In this document: one piece after another, positions 1 through 11,303 of the stretch | How positions within the stretch are numbered: the stretch's first letter is position 1 | Layout of the letters: every line of letters begins with the position of its first letter | Source: Terebella lapidaria | Taxonomy: Eukaryota > Annelida > Polychaeta > Terebellida > Terebellidae | NCBI GenBank assembly: GCA_949152475.1 | Contig: OX424563.1 | Span: 2,081,001-2,145,000 of the forward strand | Length of the DNA stretch: 64,000 nucleotides | Direction of reading: 5' to 3' | The notes under the pieces: model-generated | What the model was told of the DNA's origin: nothing | What the model saw: the letters and a program-made list of their open reading frames with translations, nothing else | The model's database searches: none | Translations under genes and position numbers: made by a program

Positions 1-193
1 GTTTGTATTATGTGCTCATTTGTCAAAATTACTCATCGCACTGCGTCAGAAGTAGCATCTTAGGGCTCTGTCTGGAGATAGGGTTAAGCCCATGTAATCA
101 GTGGAGGTCATGAAAATGTTTCTGTCATGACTACCTCATTTTGTTTATTATAGATATTATATTAACAGAATCTGGAATCTTAACTAGTCTATA

Positions 194-357
194 ATGTAAG
201 TATCAATCTAGTACCACAAATACAAACATTTTGCAATAGAAACAAAGCCCGACCAAATATCTTATCCAAACACACACTGGCGTCATCAGGGGCAGACAGT
301 GTGTTAAATGTAGTTGTTTCTACTGTACACCTGATGAAATTAGTATACAACTACCCA
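194..357. repeat. dispersed repeat, copy 1
   Basis: This segment starts with AATGTAAGTATCAATCTA and continues through a GTAGTTGTTTCTACTGTACA block. The same blocks recur in order at 519-656, where the middle part (about 245-300) is missing. A third, diverged copy lies 60 kb away at 60037-60212. Orientation is the same in all three. No terminal repeats or reading frame are visible, so the element class is unknown. Confidence 0.7.
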
Positions 358-518
358 ACAACCTATGAAAATGATTTAGAAATCCGAAACAAACCCCATG
401 GAATAGATACATGACAAGTACATAAGTACCTAGTCACAAGCTAAAAGGCTACTGAGTTGATGGTATCCTCGGGGACAGACTTAACGTCCACCAGCAGTGA
501 CACCGGCTCAGTGGTATG

Positions 519-656
519 AATGTAAGTATCAATCTATTACCACCAATACAGCCAAATTTTGATGATTCCAATAACAAACGTAAAATACAACATTTTGCAA
601 TAGAAACAAAGTGTGGTGAATGTAGTTGTTTCTACTGTACACCTGATATAAATTAT
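519..656. repeat. dispersed repeat, copy 2 (internally deleted)
   Basis: It shares the opening block (AATGTAAGTATCAATCTA, then ACATTTTGCAATAGAAACAA) and the closing block (GTAGTTGTTTCTACTGTACA) with 194-357 but lacks about 55 bases between them. It also has a short extra stretch near 550-585. This is a local direct duplication or a second insertion of the same family. Confidence 0.65.
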
Positions 657-2120
657 ATCATTCTCTTTTCAAAGCTTGTAAAATCCACAGCATGATCAGC
701 GGGAGCATATGATACATCACATGATGTAAGGCTAGAGTCTGTTATCTGAAGACCCAACAATTTGTCTTTGGTATTTGTATGTTGTATGCGAGAAGGGAGA
801 TGTACAGATCCCTAATCACAGCATATCCAACTGTCAAACAACCGGTATTTGAACAAGGGCACTCTACAACAAAATGTGTCAGTTACATGCTAAATTGTAA
901 TGTCGGTACTGATTGCATGTTCGTTTTCTCTACACAACAATCTGAACAGATCAATCTCCCACGGAATTAATAAACAATCTCCTTGTCTTGCAGTGTCTTG
1001 TTTGTGTCGACTCTGTCATCTTCCTTGGGATTGAATGCGGACCAACATACCACCTCTATCTAAAATTAAACATGAATATGGAGCATAATCTTGTTTTCCA
1101 ACCATTTTAATTCAAAACTGAAATTAACAGCATCAATAATACTCACGCTAGTATAGAACTGAAAAGGACACCAATGTGGTTATTTTGATGAGGAAAGCAT
1201 ACGCTAACTATTTTTACCCTCTTTAGTAATGAGGTTAACCAGTTAACCATATTAATAATAATCATACATTTATAGAGCTCGATTACTCCGTCCGAGTTGT
1301 CTTTTCATCCGTTTTAGTGCCCATTTTGTACCGGTTTTGTAAATAAACAAACGGAGTGTATCCATCAAAGTAAAAATAGTGAATTAATAGGTGAAAACAA
1401 TCAACTCCACAAGGCATGGACTGATGGTTCATTGAAGTATACAACATGTGGAATCCATCAGTTTGTCACATTATCAGTGGAACTATAGCTCCGTCAAATT
1501 CGATCCTAGAAAGGACCACCCAGGAACACCAAAAAAACAGGAGATGTCGGGATACATGTGAATCGACAACCGCTCATCACCCCCAGACTGGAACATTGTC
1601 ACCAAGGATCAACTATGGACCTTTAGTAGAACACATTTTTTTCATTCCTCTAACAAATTTCAGAGTCAATGAATGAACTGAATGACTTTCAACCCAGGTC
1701 TCGAGTGTTTCAAGAGGGCTTGGGAATGTGGGGTTTGGAGTGAAAAAAAAAATCCAGTACTCTGGGGAACATGATGCTAGACAGGTGTCTGCGGGGGGAG
1801 GGGGTTGATTCTTGCACTCAACATCCAATCAGAGGCTGTCAATACAATTTCGATATAATTTAGCCCACAAATTGAATAAGTTGTAATGGCAGTCACACTT
1901 GAAGCAGTGAACATGGTGGACAAGCGACGACCACAAATTCATAATATCCACTGACAAACGTCACAATTGTTTTAATAGAAATGTGAATAGAGTGTTAAAA
2001 CAGCATTTAGGTATCATATATATTATGATACCGGCTTCTTATAATTGTCATCAATTGTGTAATATGGCTTTGTATATGTACATGGGGATTGGGGGTCACA
2101 CTTTAATTTTTGATCTTGGT

Positions 2121-2139
2121 GGGGGGGGGGGGGGGGGGG
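2121..2139 (+). repeat. poly(G) tract, 19 G
   Basis: An uninterrupted run of 19 guanines. Similar G or C tracts recur near 4184-4197, 7842-7853, 27707-27718, 36606-36622, 44477-44486, 46048-46057, 49460-49473 and 53107-53115. Such runs can form quadruplexes and are prone to length errors in assembly. Confidence 0.9.
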
Positions 2140-4894
2140 TCATACATTGTTTTTCGATATCGGTGGGGTGTCAAACTTCGAAAACTCATTTCTCGGACAA
2201 ATCCATCCACCCCCACTCCAAACCCGATGAATTATGACCGGCCCATTAATATGAAAAATAGTTTTCAAAAAATAGTGCCTGTTTCCAGTTGCTTTAATGC
2301 ACATGGAAAAAACAACAATGTGGATATTTTGATGACGGAAACATATGAGCAGGAATCAGCTAATGGGTAGTATGTTACGTCCATGACGAAAAATTTCGTT
2401 TTTTTAAAAAGTTCTACTCCAAACTGGTAATTTTAAAGTTTGAAACCTAGAATGGAAAATGTATTGATGGAAAAACCAGAATCTATGGCTACACTGTTTG
2501 AAATAAATATTTTATAGATCTAAAACTTGAGACATGTCCTCGAAAATCGCTCATATTTTGATGTCCTTTTTCGGCTGTTACGTCCTTCCCCATAAGCTTT
2601 CTAAAAAACTATGTGCGTGAGTGATAACTGGTTTGTGGGTGCTGATTCAGAATGCTACGAGTATTTGAACAAATGTTTTCTATTGGTTATTATACACATA
2701 TTTCAATACTAAATATATTCTTTAAAAATATCAAATCAGGTGTGAAAATGTCCGCGATTTGGAGTTACGTCCAAAAACGTGGCTGTAAGGAGTACCATAT
2801 AGCTCAAATAGTAGAAAGTGCAATCATATATGAAATGCCACACAAAAAGACGCAACATGTATGTTTCACTTATTGTATGTATGTGAATACCAGTTTGTAA
2901 GAGAACGTACGAAATGCATGTGTGACTCACAATAATCGAGTTACGTCCAGTATTAAATTTTCAGAGTGTCTTTATAAATCGGATAATGTTTGTGAATGGA
3001 TGCGAGTCTAAGTTTTACGTTCTCGAGCTACCATGGCAACGTTACAAATTTTCGAGCTCCAAATGGGACACAATGGCGCGCACCGTCGGCGATCTTCGGT
3101 AAGGCTCCATGGAAGTTTATTTGGTTACGTCCGCCGTTCAATGGAAATTAGCTGGGTTTTGGGGTATTTGGTGCGTATAACTTCATAGAATATGCATTGT
3201 AGGTATTGAAAGGATACCCTCTCCGATAGGCTTTCAAATCACAATGATTGTGCCGTGTTACATGAGCGTTCACGAGCAGAGCATGGTGACAGGAGCCTAC
3301 ACGAGGTTATTCATGGACGAACAAGGACATTTCTTGTTTACGGTTTAGTTGAAGTGTGTGCCGAACATGGACATTCTCCGTTATGGTCTCTGCATTGTGG
3401 ACGAACAAAGACCGAAACCAACCCGTAACCAAATATTAACAAGACATACACGGAAATTCTACGTTCGTCCATCTGTGATGCCGATGGCATGTATGGTATG
3501 ATGCTACGTGTTATGCATATATATGATATACTTGCTACAATAGATTTACACTGCACGTTGGAGGTGCTGAAGTAGATCTAGATCTAGGACTTGTAGATAG
3601 AAAATCATAGAATCCATACCACATAACTGAACCATGCGATGATTTATTTATTATATGAATGTAACCTACGTGTTACTGAATACCAGGACCGTATAAAGCT
3701 GTCAGGCCAGGGCCTGACCAATAATTTGACCCACAGGAAGGGTTGAGGTCATTCAATGTAGGCCCATGGCGTGCTCCATTCGATGGACAAAGAGGTAAGT
3801 TCGTGATTTGTCCTGCCTTTTTTCTTGGGTGAGATCTCCTAGGTACTCTCTGAGGTAAAAACCTAGGCCACCCCATTGTCGGCCACAGTTGTTTGGAACC
3901 CTAGGGTCAGATTATTTTATTTATTAACATGTGGCGGCTGTCAACGTGAATGGCTCAATATGACAACATTACGCAATATATTATTAAAAAAATATATAAA
4001 TCAACAAAAGTCACCATGCCAAGCAACATGAGCAAGCCTCACCATCAATATCACCATCAATATGATCGCAGTGATTATTATATTCGTGGACCAAGAACTG
4101 TTTGCTTTTTTTTTGGCATCTTCTCAAAAATAATGTCTGAAACCCCTAATTTTGTACTAAAGTTAAGTTATATTAAAAATCAGACCCCCCCCCCCCCTTT
4201 TGCTTGGGGTAATCGGATCAGCCTGAAATTTTATATATGTCACTTCTGCATCACCCCACAACTTTCTGGTGATTTTCAGAATCCTAGCTTCAAAACTGAA
4301 AAAGTTAGTAATCTACCTCAATGTTAAATTTCGGCTCAAAATGCCATTTCTGGAATTGGGCTGAATTTTCAGCTTTGGTCTTGTTCCTAGATAACATAAT
4401 TGAAGAAGTGTTGCAATTTTAAGTTAGGTGATACAAAAAACTATATTATAAATGAACATATTCAATTGACTGCTATCTCATTTATATCCGCATCAATAAT
4501 ATGAATAAACATGGTTCGTTTTTGGCGCTCAGCCGCCCTCGTGATAAAATTCTTTTATACCGGTGAATAACCCCAGACCGCTCGAACTGTGCTCGCTTCG
4601 TTCGTTCGCACCCGTCCTGAGAATTATCGAACACGCACCTATTCAGAATAACACTTCGGATAAAAATCTGATCATGTGACGAACCTTGTGACATACGTTC
4701 CGACGAATCAGAAAGTGAGCAAACATGACAAAACGCGAACATTTTAAATGTACGAGGGGCGTTCCAGAAGTTCATGGACTGCGTCTGCCATTTAATCACT
4801 TTTTCAAGTGAAATTTTCACAGAAGAAATCTGCAAGGGTTATGAGTCGAATCCCCATGTGATGGATATTGTATCCTTCCATACTGCATGACAAC

Positions 4895-4910
4895 GGTTGT
4901 CATGGTAACC
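4895..4910. promoter_or_regulatory. RFX X-box-like palindrome
   Basis: GGTTGTCATGGTAACC fits the RFX-type X-box (GTTNCCATGGNAAC-like palindrome). It is a sequence match only, and it sits inside a repeat-rich stretch, so a regulatory role is uncertain. Confidence 0.35.
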
Positions 4911-5544
4911 CAAAGCCAGAGGTACCGGAGCATGGTGATATTTATTTTGCATACAGATATTGCAATCACCCATTAGGGAGTCAATTTCAATCAACTGAAT
5001 ACAGGGAACAGCATAAGCTGCATATTAATATGCCGCATATCTCACACATAATTTTGTATAAATTCCACAAATGATAAACATAATGAGATATATATGAGAT
5101 TTCGTTTAATACGAGTGGAAAAATTTCATTTGTACATCCAAGGATGAAAGAGATTATATGGTCTTGTTTCGAGTGCCAGATCGGTTTATCTAGCACTCTG
5201 ATCGCCGAATCTAGACCGAGCCTTTAGAACTTCCCCGCGTCAGATGTTTTTTTTTAATAACCTCTTTTCTCAAATTTTCAACGAACACTTTTTTTATCTA
5301 AATTTTTCTTTTCATTTTTCCCCCTATTTTCTGAATCGATATACTCTGGTTATTTCTGTCTCACAGTTTTTGACCTTGTAGCTCTGGACATGAGTGCACA
5401 AACTGAGTGGACTAAAAAAAACGGTCATCGTCTATTAAAAGTTACGACACTCTGCTGGTATCATCTGTTGATAGTAATAATAAAATTTTATAGTTATCCG
5501 GGTAATCAACATTCATAATTATTCTGTCGAGAAAGATTTTTAAT

Positions 5545-5665
5545 GTAGACATGTCCATGTTCGTCCGTTTGCAATGCATGTATGTCCATGTTCGTCCGTT
5601 TGTAATGCAGACATGTCTGTGTTATTCCATTTGGAACGCAGACATGTCCAAGTTCGTCCTATGCA
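5545..5665. repeat. short tandem array, unit about 40 bp
   Basis: Roughly three to four diverged units share the block GACATGTCCATGTTCGTCCG followed by TTTGYAATGCA. Later units are more degenerate. The array lies near the right end of the 2341-5853 element, and its GTTCGTCC word is also found near 3460, so it probably belongs to that element. Confidence 0.65.
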
Positions 5666-5853
5666 AAACATTAAAGATAAAATATTAAGATAAAATAGTG
5701 TTATTGCTCATGAAGTCTCAACAAATACATTATTTGATAACTATGACCATATTTACACAAAATGCACTTCTTAAAATTGTTGAAATATGAAAAAAAAAAT
5801 AGGACATGTCCATGTTACGTACTCTACCCATTAGCTGATTCCTGCTCATATGC

Positions 5854-8760
5854 TAATGAATTTTAAATCTTCATCAATAAAGTTAGTTAGTTAATCATAA
5901 TAATAATAGTCAAATGGTTTTGAACTTGATGCACATGAAAAGAGCAGCAATTTGATTATTTTGATAAATAGATCCTATAATGGTTATTTTCCCCTCTTTC
6001 TATAATATAATTAATCACCTAACCATACGAATAATACTCAAACTAACTGGTCTGAAACTGTTATTTTCCCCTCTTTCTATAATATAATTAATCACCTAAC
6101 CATACTAATAATACTCAAATTAACTGGTCTGAAACTGGATGCACATGGATAGGACAATAATTCTTTTAGAAGGAGTATATATATAGTAATTAACTTCTCC
6201 CTCTTTAGTAACAAAATTCATCTCCTACAATCATCAATAACAGATGGATTTATACACAATAAGCTGACGAGGGGGAGTAGCTATTTAGAAAAAAAGAAGA
6301 GAAATAATTGGACCATCTCTATATTTAGAAGATCCATGTATCTTTTTACAAAATTCACTATCATCAAATATAGGCTTGAAAAAAAAATAGAAGACACATC
6401 ATGGGAAATTCATACATACATAGCTGTCCACATTGGCTCAAGAAGGCCTATACACTATTGTGTTGTTTTCTGGGGTCGAATCATTCCATCTTAGAAATGG
6501 AAACCTTCATCTGTCATTTCATCTTACATCAATGAGACAATGAAATAATTCAAAAGTGATATCTATGAATTCTCCGACATTTATTCTGCAAAACTGCTTT
6601 CCTGTACAACCACATTATTCAGTTAACACGATTTGTCATCTGTTTAATTTTTGTACCTTGAGAACTCCTTTTGCGCAGGGGAGATAAAAGGTGCCGCGGA
6701 CCATTTGTCAACGAAGCGAAAATTCCTGACTTTCCGCAGCGATTTTCAACGCATCGTTACTCCGTTAATTGCTGGTCGATTTCCTTCATTCAAAAACCAT
6801 TTTATTCATATTTATCCTCTCTTCAATGAGCTAAAATGTTTCAGAAAAAATCATAAGGTTCATCAGAAAAAGGCGCCTAGAATCCACTGAAGCATGTTTG
6901 AAAACATCAACAAATAGACCTACTATTCATAATCTCGGCCGATTCAACTGCAAGCGGTGGCGGCCATCCTGGATTTTTTGTCATAATTCTGGAACAAGAC
7001 CCTGGTCTTATGTCTGAAACGAATGCATATGTCCTAAGGACCATCTTTGCAAATTTCGATGATTTACCACCAAATACACATTAATTGCCTGTTAATAAAC
7101 CTGTTAAACCTGTTATGTTTCAAAGGCTGGGGATAATGTAGGCCTATTAGTCGGTGGTGTGGGAAACATTTGGAAAGTGGGGGTGGGGCGGGAGAGGGGG
7201 GGGGGTGGTATGCGCTGGGGGACTAACATATCCGGTCTGGGGGTTTGGTGGGCGCCGTGAGCCACCCGAGAAGATTTTGGAATTTGGTGTTCTCTCAGGG
7301 CATTTCTGGCGTGTACCTACGGTTCAGTTCAGTGTATGTTTGTGGGGTATCAAGGAATTTAATTTCCCTTAATTGGACAATTATCATCTGAATAAGCAAG
7401 AATTCAACCACTCCATTTTTATTATCTCTATGAAACCACAGAAATATCAACCACAGAAATAAACATTTGCCGTATGTATTTTTTCACGCAATTTTCTCAG
7501 ACGGAGTGTGGGGGTATGCAGCGCCCCCTGATCCCCTTTGCTGCCACCCGTGTCTCACCGGTACAGTAGTTCATTCGCAGATCTATTTATTTTTCAGTTG
7601 TGTATATCGTTGCTAGTTGAATCAGGTTTGGAAACCCTCGCGCGACTTTGTTGTTATTTTGTTCTGTTTCACTTAATGTAACCATAATGATTTTCTCAGT
7701 AGATCCATCATGCATATTCCCTGGGTTTCTGAGACATGTGATTTTTCATTCAGTATATATAATTTTTCATTCTAAATATAATGTTTTTGAAGCTGTATTG
7801 GCTGATTGGTTTAATGCCAAAAAAATATGCAAAAATTTGAGGGGGGGGGGGGGGCTACTCAGAAAATGAATGTACGATAGAAGGGTACTTTCAGAAGGAT
7901 ATCAAGATCACGGTCGTAATGACTACTAGTATATTCATCTTTGCATCATGACTTCAGACTATTTCACATTGTCCGAGGTTTAAGAACGGAAATCAGGCTA
8001 CGCACTGTGAAGAGTGATATAAGTTTTTTCACCACATCTCTTAGTGCTTATATATGGAAGAACAATACCAGTTCAGCAGACCAACGCTCTCGCTCAAAAC
8101 AGTTTGAATAATGTATGCACCAGGTCCTTTCATGCATGGAGCCCAACGATATACTAGATTACTTCATCCCGAGTTTATTCGATGTGAAATCAGAGGGAAC
8201 TAGACGTTTCCGGTTGCCCACAGAAAAGTAGAAACGGAATTTTTAGTCAGCACCACCTAGATACATTACGTCAATGCATATCACGTAAATCAAGTATCGG
8301 TGTTCACTATGAAGGCTTTACATCATGTACATAGATAGACAAGTTTGAGAGAATGAGCAAGAATACATGATGAATGGACATATAAACAGTTTAAGATACT
8401 ACTATCAAGCATGTTAAGACTCGTTACCATTTTGCTGTAGCTATAGATTTGTGGCAGAATGCGAAAGCGGAATCACCAATAATACTATCTACCCATACAT
8501 TAAAGTCGGGGTGGTCAACCAACACCTATTGAATGTTATGTCTAAATTGTCTATAACCCTGGTCTACCAGAATGTTATAATCATACTAGTAGGAATATCG
8601 TTTATGTGGAGAGAGACCATCACTATGTACTCCAAGGCACGGTGTCACAAGTTTTCTGAGAACGCATAGTAGAGACAAAAAAATTGCAGGAAATATGTCA
8701 CACAATGGAGTGAGAAGAATTGTGCCCGCAAACATTTTCCATATACAATCGGGATACAAG
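5854..8760. other. gene-free stretch
   Basis: Apart from the 77-bp duplication and G tracts near 7196-7205 and 7842-7853, I see no gene, RNA or element with recognisable ends. Open frames here are short and low in complexity (for example the glycine-rich frame near 7154-7372, which comes from G runs). Confidence 0.5.
5984..6137. repeat. 77-bp tandem duplication
   Basis: Bases 5984-6060 and 6061-6137 are two head-to-tail copies of one 77-bp AT-rich unit, starting TTATTTTCCCCTCTTTCTAT and differing at very few positions. The unit includes the CCCTCTTT block that also occurs in related copies at about 1215 and 6200. Confidence 0.9.
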
Positions 8761-8888
8761 TGTGACAGCCGAAAATTCGTTGTCCAGACCGGGGATTGAA
8801 CCCACGATCTCTGCGTTTTGAGACCGACGCTCTACCAAGTGAGCTAAAGGGATATCCCACTAGCCAAGCTAGTAGGAGCGAGGTCACA
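8761..8888 (+). repeat. left LTR with antisense tRNA-like module
   Basis: This 128-bp terminal repeat contains, on the minus strand, a tRNA-like module: an A-box-like block (TAGCTCACTTGGTAGAGCG) and a B-box-like block (GGGTTCAATCCC) about 35 bases apart. The T stem is mostly intact, but the acceptor and anticodon stems are degenerate, so this is a tRNA-derived Pol III promoter rather than a functional tRNA. Confidence 0.8.
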
Positions 8889-8890
8889 TA

Positions 8891-8907
8891 TGGTGGCAGC
8901 GGTGGGA
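8891..8907 (+). other. primer binding site, tRNA-Leu type
   Basis: TGGTGGCAGCGGTGGGA lies two bases downstream of the left LTR. It complements all 17 terminal nucleotides of tRNA-Leu ending ...CCGCTGCCA plus CCA, as I know that tRNA from vertebrates. This fixes the retrotransposon orientation as +. Confidence 0.75.
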
Positions 8908-9025
8908 CACATCGTCCTCGATGTGTGGGGTGTCCTTATCTGTTAATCCCCTGGAATACATCCACTTCACACCGGGGACATGTCCTAACTACACCCTTCC
9001 AACCTACCCTGCTCGCAGCGCCAAA

Positions 9026-9153
9026 TGTGACAGCCGAAAATTCGTTGTCCAGACCGGGGATTGAACCCACGATCTCTGCGTTTTGAGACCGACGCTCTAC
9101 CAAGTGAGCTAAAGGGATATCCCACTAGCCAAGCTAGTAGGAGCGAGGTCACA
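9026..9153 (+). repeat. right LTR with antisense tRNA-like module
   Basis: The second copy of the 128-bp terminal repeat appears identical to 8761-8888, including the minus-strand tRNA-like A and B boxes. A 2-bp TA follows both copies (repeat unit 130 bp if included). Confidence 0.8.
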
Positions 9154-9203
9154 TAAGCTACACAATAAAGCAGACACCATATACATTATGATTGATTTTT
9201 AAA

Positions 9204-9221
9204 ATATATATATATATATAT
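9204..9221. repeat. (AT)n microsatellite
   Basis: Nine uninterrupted AT/TA dinucleotides in an AT-rich stretch just downstream of the TRIM-like element. Confidence 0.9.
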
Positions 9222-9764
9222 AAACACAAGCTCATGCACACATTGTCGAACCATACTTGCTGAACTCTGGAGGCAATGGGCGTTCGGTTCCAATTGACTT
9301 GAAATACTCGATTCTCGTAAATTATTGAAAGACAGAAAAATCACACAGTAGCTTAAAAGTATGTACAAGACATACTATAAATATATGTTTCCAAACAAAA
9401 AATTAACAAGAGAAGTCACCAATAGCCTCGAAAATGTTTGGATGCCCCAACACTCCACCTTCAACACTGGGTGATTGAAAATTAAAGGTGATTATCGAAT
9501 ATCGATATTGGCATTATAAAAATCAACAGAATTGGACATATTTGTCTGTTGCTTTGGTGTGAAAATGAAAGAAATATGCTATTATCATGAGCCTTATCTC
9601 TTCTGAGTTCTTACAACACTGATATACTGGTATGTGTGGATAAAGCATTCTTCCAATCACAATGTAAATGGGCACCTTCGCGAATTGCAAATTCATTGAA
9701 GTCATTCGGTAAAGACCCATCTTGTATTTCATGCCCTCTTCTGAGAAAATCGTTCGTGTATAGC

Positions 9765-10604
9765 GAAGTCTATGGAAGCCCATGGGTGACATGTGCGGGG
9801 GAACAAATTGGTGTTTTTTTCTATTAAAAACCTTGCACGTTCTAACGTAGAAAGTTCAAAACTACCACGTTCGCACATGGAAGCATTTAGCGCTATCACG
9901 TTCACACGTGGAAGCATTTAGCGCTATCACGTCCGCACGTGATAACTTTAAAACTTATCACGTTCGCAGGTAGAAAGGTTTTAGGTTTACACGTTCACAC
10001 GTAGGAAGTCAAAAGCTACCACGTTCGCACGTAGAAACTTTAATACTTATCACGTTCGAACGTAGAAAGATATAGGTTTCCACGTTCACACGTAGAAAGT
10101 TTCAAAGCTACCACGTTCACACGTAGAAACATTATATGCTTTCACGTTCGCACGTAGAAACTTTAAATCCCATCACGTTCGAACGTTGAAAGATGTAGGT
10201 TTCCACGTTCACACGTAGAAAGTTTCAAAGCTACCACGTTCACACGTGGAATCATTTATACCTTTCCACGTTCGCACGTAGAAAGATTTAGGTTTCTACG
10301 TTCACACGTAAAAGATTCAAAGCTACCACGTTCAAACGTGAAACCATTTGATGCTATCACAACCAAATCTTTGCACGTGCGAACGTGGTAGCTCCCGAAG
10401 TTTCCACGTGCGAAGGTGGAAACGTTAAATGCTTCCACGTGTGAACGTGGTAACATCGGACTTTCAATGTGTGAACGCAATAGTTTAAACTGTTCCCACG
10501 TGCGAACGTGATAGTGCTTCCACGTTCGAACGTGCTAGCTTTTTGCTGGAAAAAACATTGAAAATTTTTACGCGCATGTCACCTATGGGCTTCCGTAGAA
10601 GTCA
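9765..10604. mobile_element. TIR element filled with palindromic dyad array
   Basis: The ends 9765-9797 and 10572-10604 are inverted repeats of about 33 bp with five mismatches; their conserved core is GGAAGCCCATRGGTGACATG. The interior is not coding. It consists of about 23 dyad units related to CACGTTCRCACGT, spaced roughly 33-36 bp. The first 17 (9835-10345) read in one orientation and the last six (10372-10540) in the opposite one. No transposase is present. Terminal inversion plus internal tandem repeats resembles foldback elements or repeat-bearing MITEs. I could not identify a target-site duplication. Confidence 0.75.
9835..10540. repeat. inverted minisatellite of CACGT dyads
   Basis: The units carry the dyad CACGTTCRCACGT followed by variable 20-22 base linkers such as GAAAGTTTCAAAGCTAC. 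The linkers themselves recur, so the whole 35-bp unit is repeated. Orientation switches around 10346-10371. Opposed arms could pair into a hairpin. Many units contain CACGTG or near matches, the E-box core. Confidence 0.85.
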
Positions 10605-10850
10605 GTACTGTTGACAAATTTTAGTCGCATTACTGGTCTGCACCAACCATGATGGTCCTATGAATATCGATCAATTGTAGTCATACATGATTAAACTGTG
10701 AAAATGCAAATCTTTATATGGCAAAGTGCGTCTATATACGGGAAGATACAAAACAATATGTACCTTTCGACAATGTACCCCATTTTCGGTGTTCGTATAT
10801 GATGCCCCATCAACAGTCGATAAGTAAATTCTCTGTTCGTATATACATTA

Positions 10851-11301
10851 AGGTAGTCTGCTCCAAACAGTGAGGGGAGCGGGTCAAACAGTTGTTTTTA
10901 AATGAATAACTGTATCGACATAATCTAGAGCTTCAAAAATATATATTTCATGGAGTATCTGATCAGCATCCTAAAACTGAAAAGAAAATAGGGGGTCACC
11001 GTATCCATTCGCATGGAAAACACGTTGCAAGATGTGTATATGGACAAAAAAATGTGCAAAAATGTCATAATTTATGTCATTTTAGGTGAATGTTTGTGAT
11101 TTTGATCGAATATGTCGAAGAAACCAGCACAGTGACCCTATATTTTCTTTTCAGTATTAGGATGCTGATCAGTTGCTCAGCTCTATAAAATGCTCTATAA
11201 AAGGATGCTCTATAAAATAGGTCATTTTGAAGAGAAAATATTCAAGAAATAACTTTTAAATTTTGACTCTTCCTTACCTCACTGTTTGTAGCGGACTACT
11301 T
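10851..11301. mobile_element. TA-flanked MITE, copy 1
   Basis: It is flanked by TA on both sides (10849-10850 and 11302-11303), with inverted ends of about 25 bp: left AGGTAGTCTGCTCCAAACAG, right (reverse complement) AAGTAGTCCGCTACAAACAG, both followed by TGAGG. It is non-coding and 451 bp long. A TA duplication with such ends suggests a Tc1/mariner-related non-autonomous element. A second copy lies at 37923-39117. Confidence 0.8.
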
Positions 11302-11303
11302 TA

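Larger units (their letters stand above)
1..2340. other. gene-free stretch with dispersed repeat fragments
   Basis: No coding region is supported here: open frames are short and lack domains or splice context. The stretch holds two local copies of a dispersed repeat (194-357 and 519-656), and degenerate copies of an AT-rich family whose signature is GTGGWTATTTTGATGA (near 1176-1195 and 2317-2337; relatives near 5945-5970 and 6140-6210). It also holds a run of 19 G at 2121-2139. The rest shows nothing I can name. Confidence 0.6.
2341..5853. mobile_element. probable foldback-type element with short inverted ends
   Basis: About 40 bases at the left end (2341-2380) are matched in inverted orientation at 5815-5853; the shared core is CATATGAGCAGGAATCAGCT followed by AATGGGTAG. 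The sequence outside both ends belongs to the same AT-rich repeat family, as expected for an insertion into an older repeat. The interior carries five TTACGTCC words at 2375, 2578, 2765, 2941 and 3125, then a small tandem array near 5545-5665 rich in ATGTCC and GTTCGTCC. No transposase frame is visible, so it would be non-autonomous. The inverted ends might instead reflect two independent insertions of one family in opposite orientation. Confidence 0.5.
8761..9153 (+). mobile_element. TRIM-like miniature LTR retrotransposon
   Basis: Two direct repeats of 128 bp (8761-8888 and 9026-9153) look identical and both run TGTGAC...GTCACA, giving TG...CA ends. Two bases after the left repeat, TGGTGGCAGCGGTGGGA (8891-8907) is a perfect 17-nt complement of the 3' end, with CCA, of animal cytosolic tRNA-Leu (AAG type). 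That is the expected primer binding site in the expected place. The internal region is only 137 bp and non-coding, so this is a non-autonomous TRIM-class element. I see no clear polypurine tract before the right LTR and no clean target-site duplication (flanks CAAG and TAAG). LTR identity suggests recent insertion. Confidence 0.82.

Noticed and set aside
3673..3876. Minus-strand frame with proline/arginine-rich peptide
   Set aside because: It lies inside a probable repeat; no domain or splice sites.
7154..7372. Glycine-rich protein frame
   Set aside because: Produced by G-rich low-complexity DNA; no start context or splice support.
8790..8870. Genuine tRNA gene on the minus strand (and its twin at about 9055-9135)
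   Set aside because: The A and B boxes and T stem are good but the acceptor and anticodon stems do not pair, and both copies lie at the same place inside LTRs.
9835..10540. CRISPR-like array (regular repeats with spacers)
   Set aside because: The spacers themselves recur, the repeats are diverged palindromic dyads, the array flips orientation, and it lies within inverted termini in an animal genome. It is a minisatellite inside a transposon.
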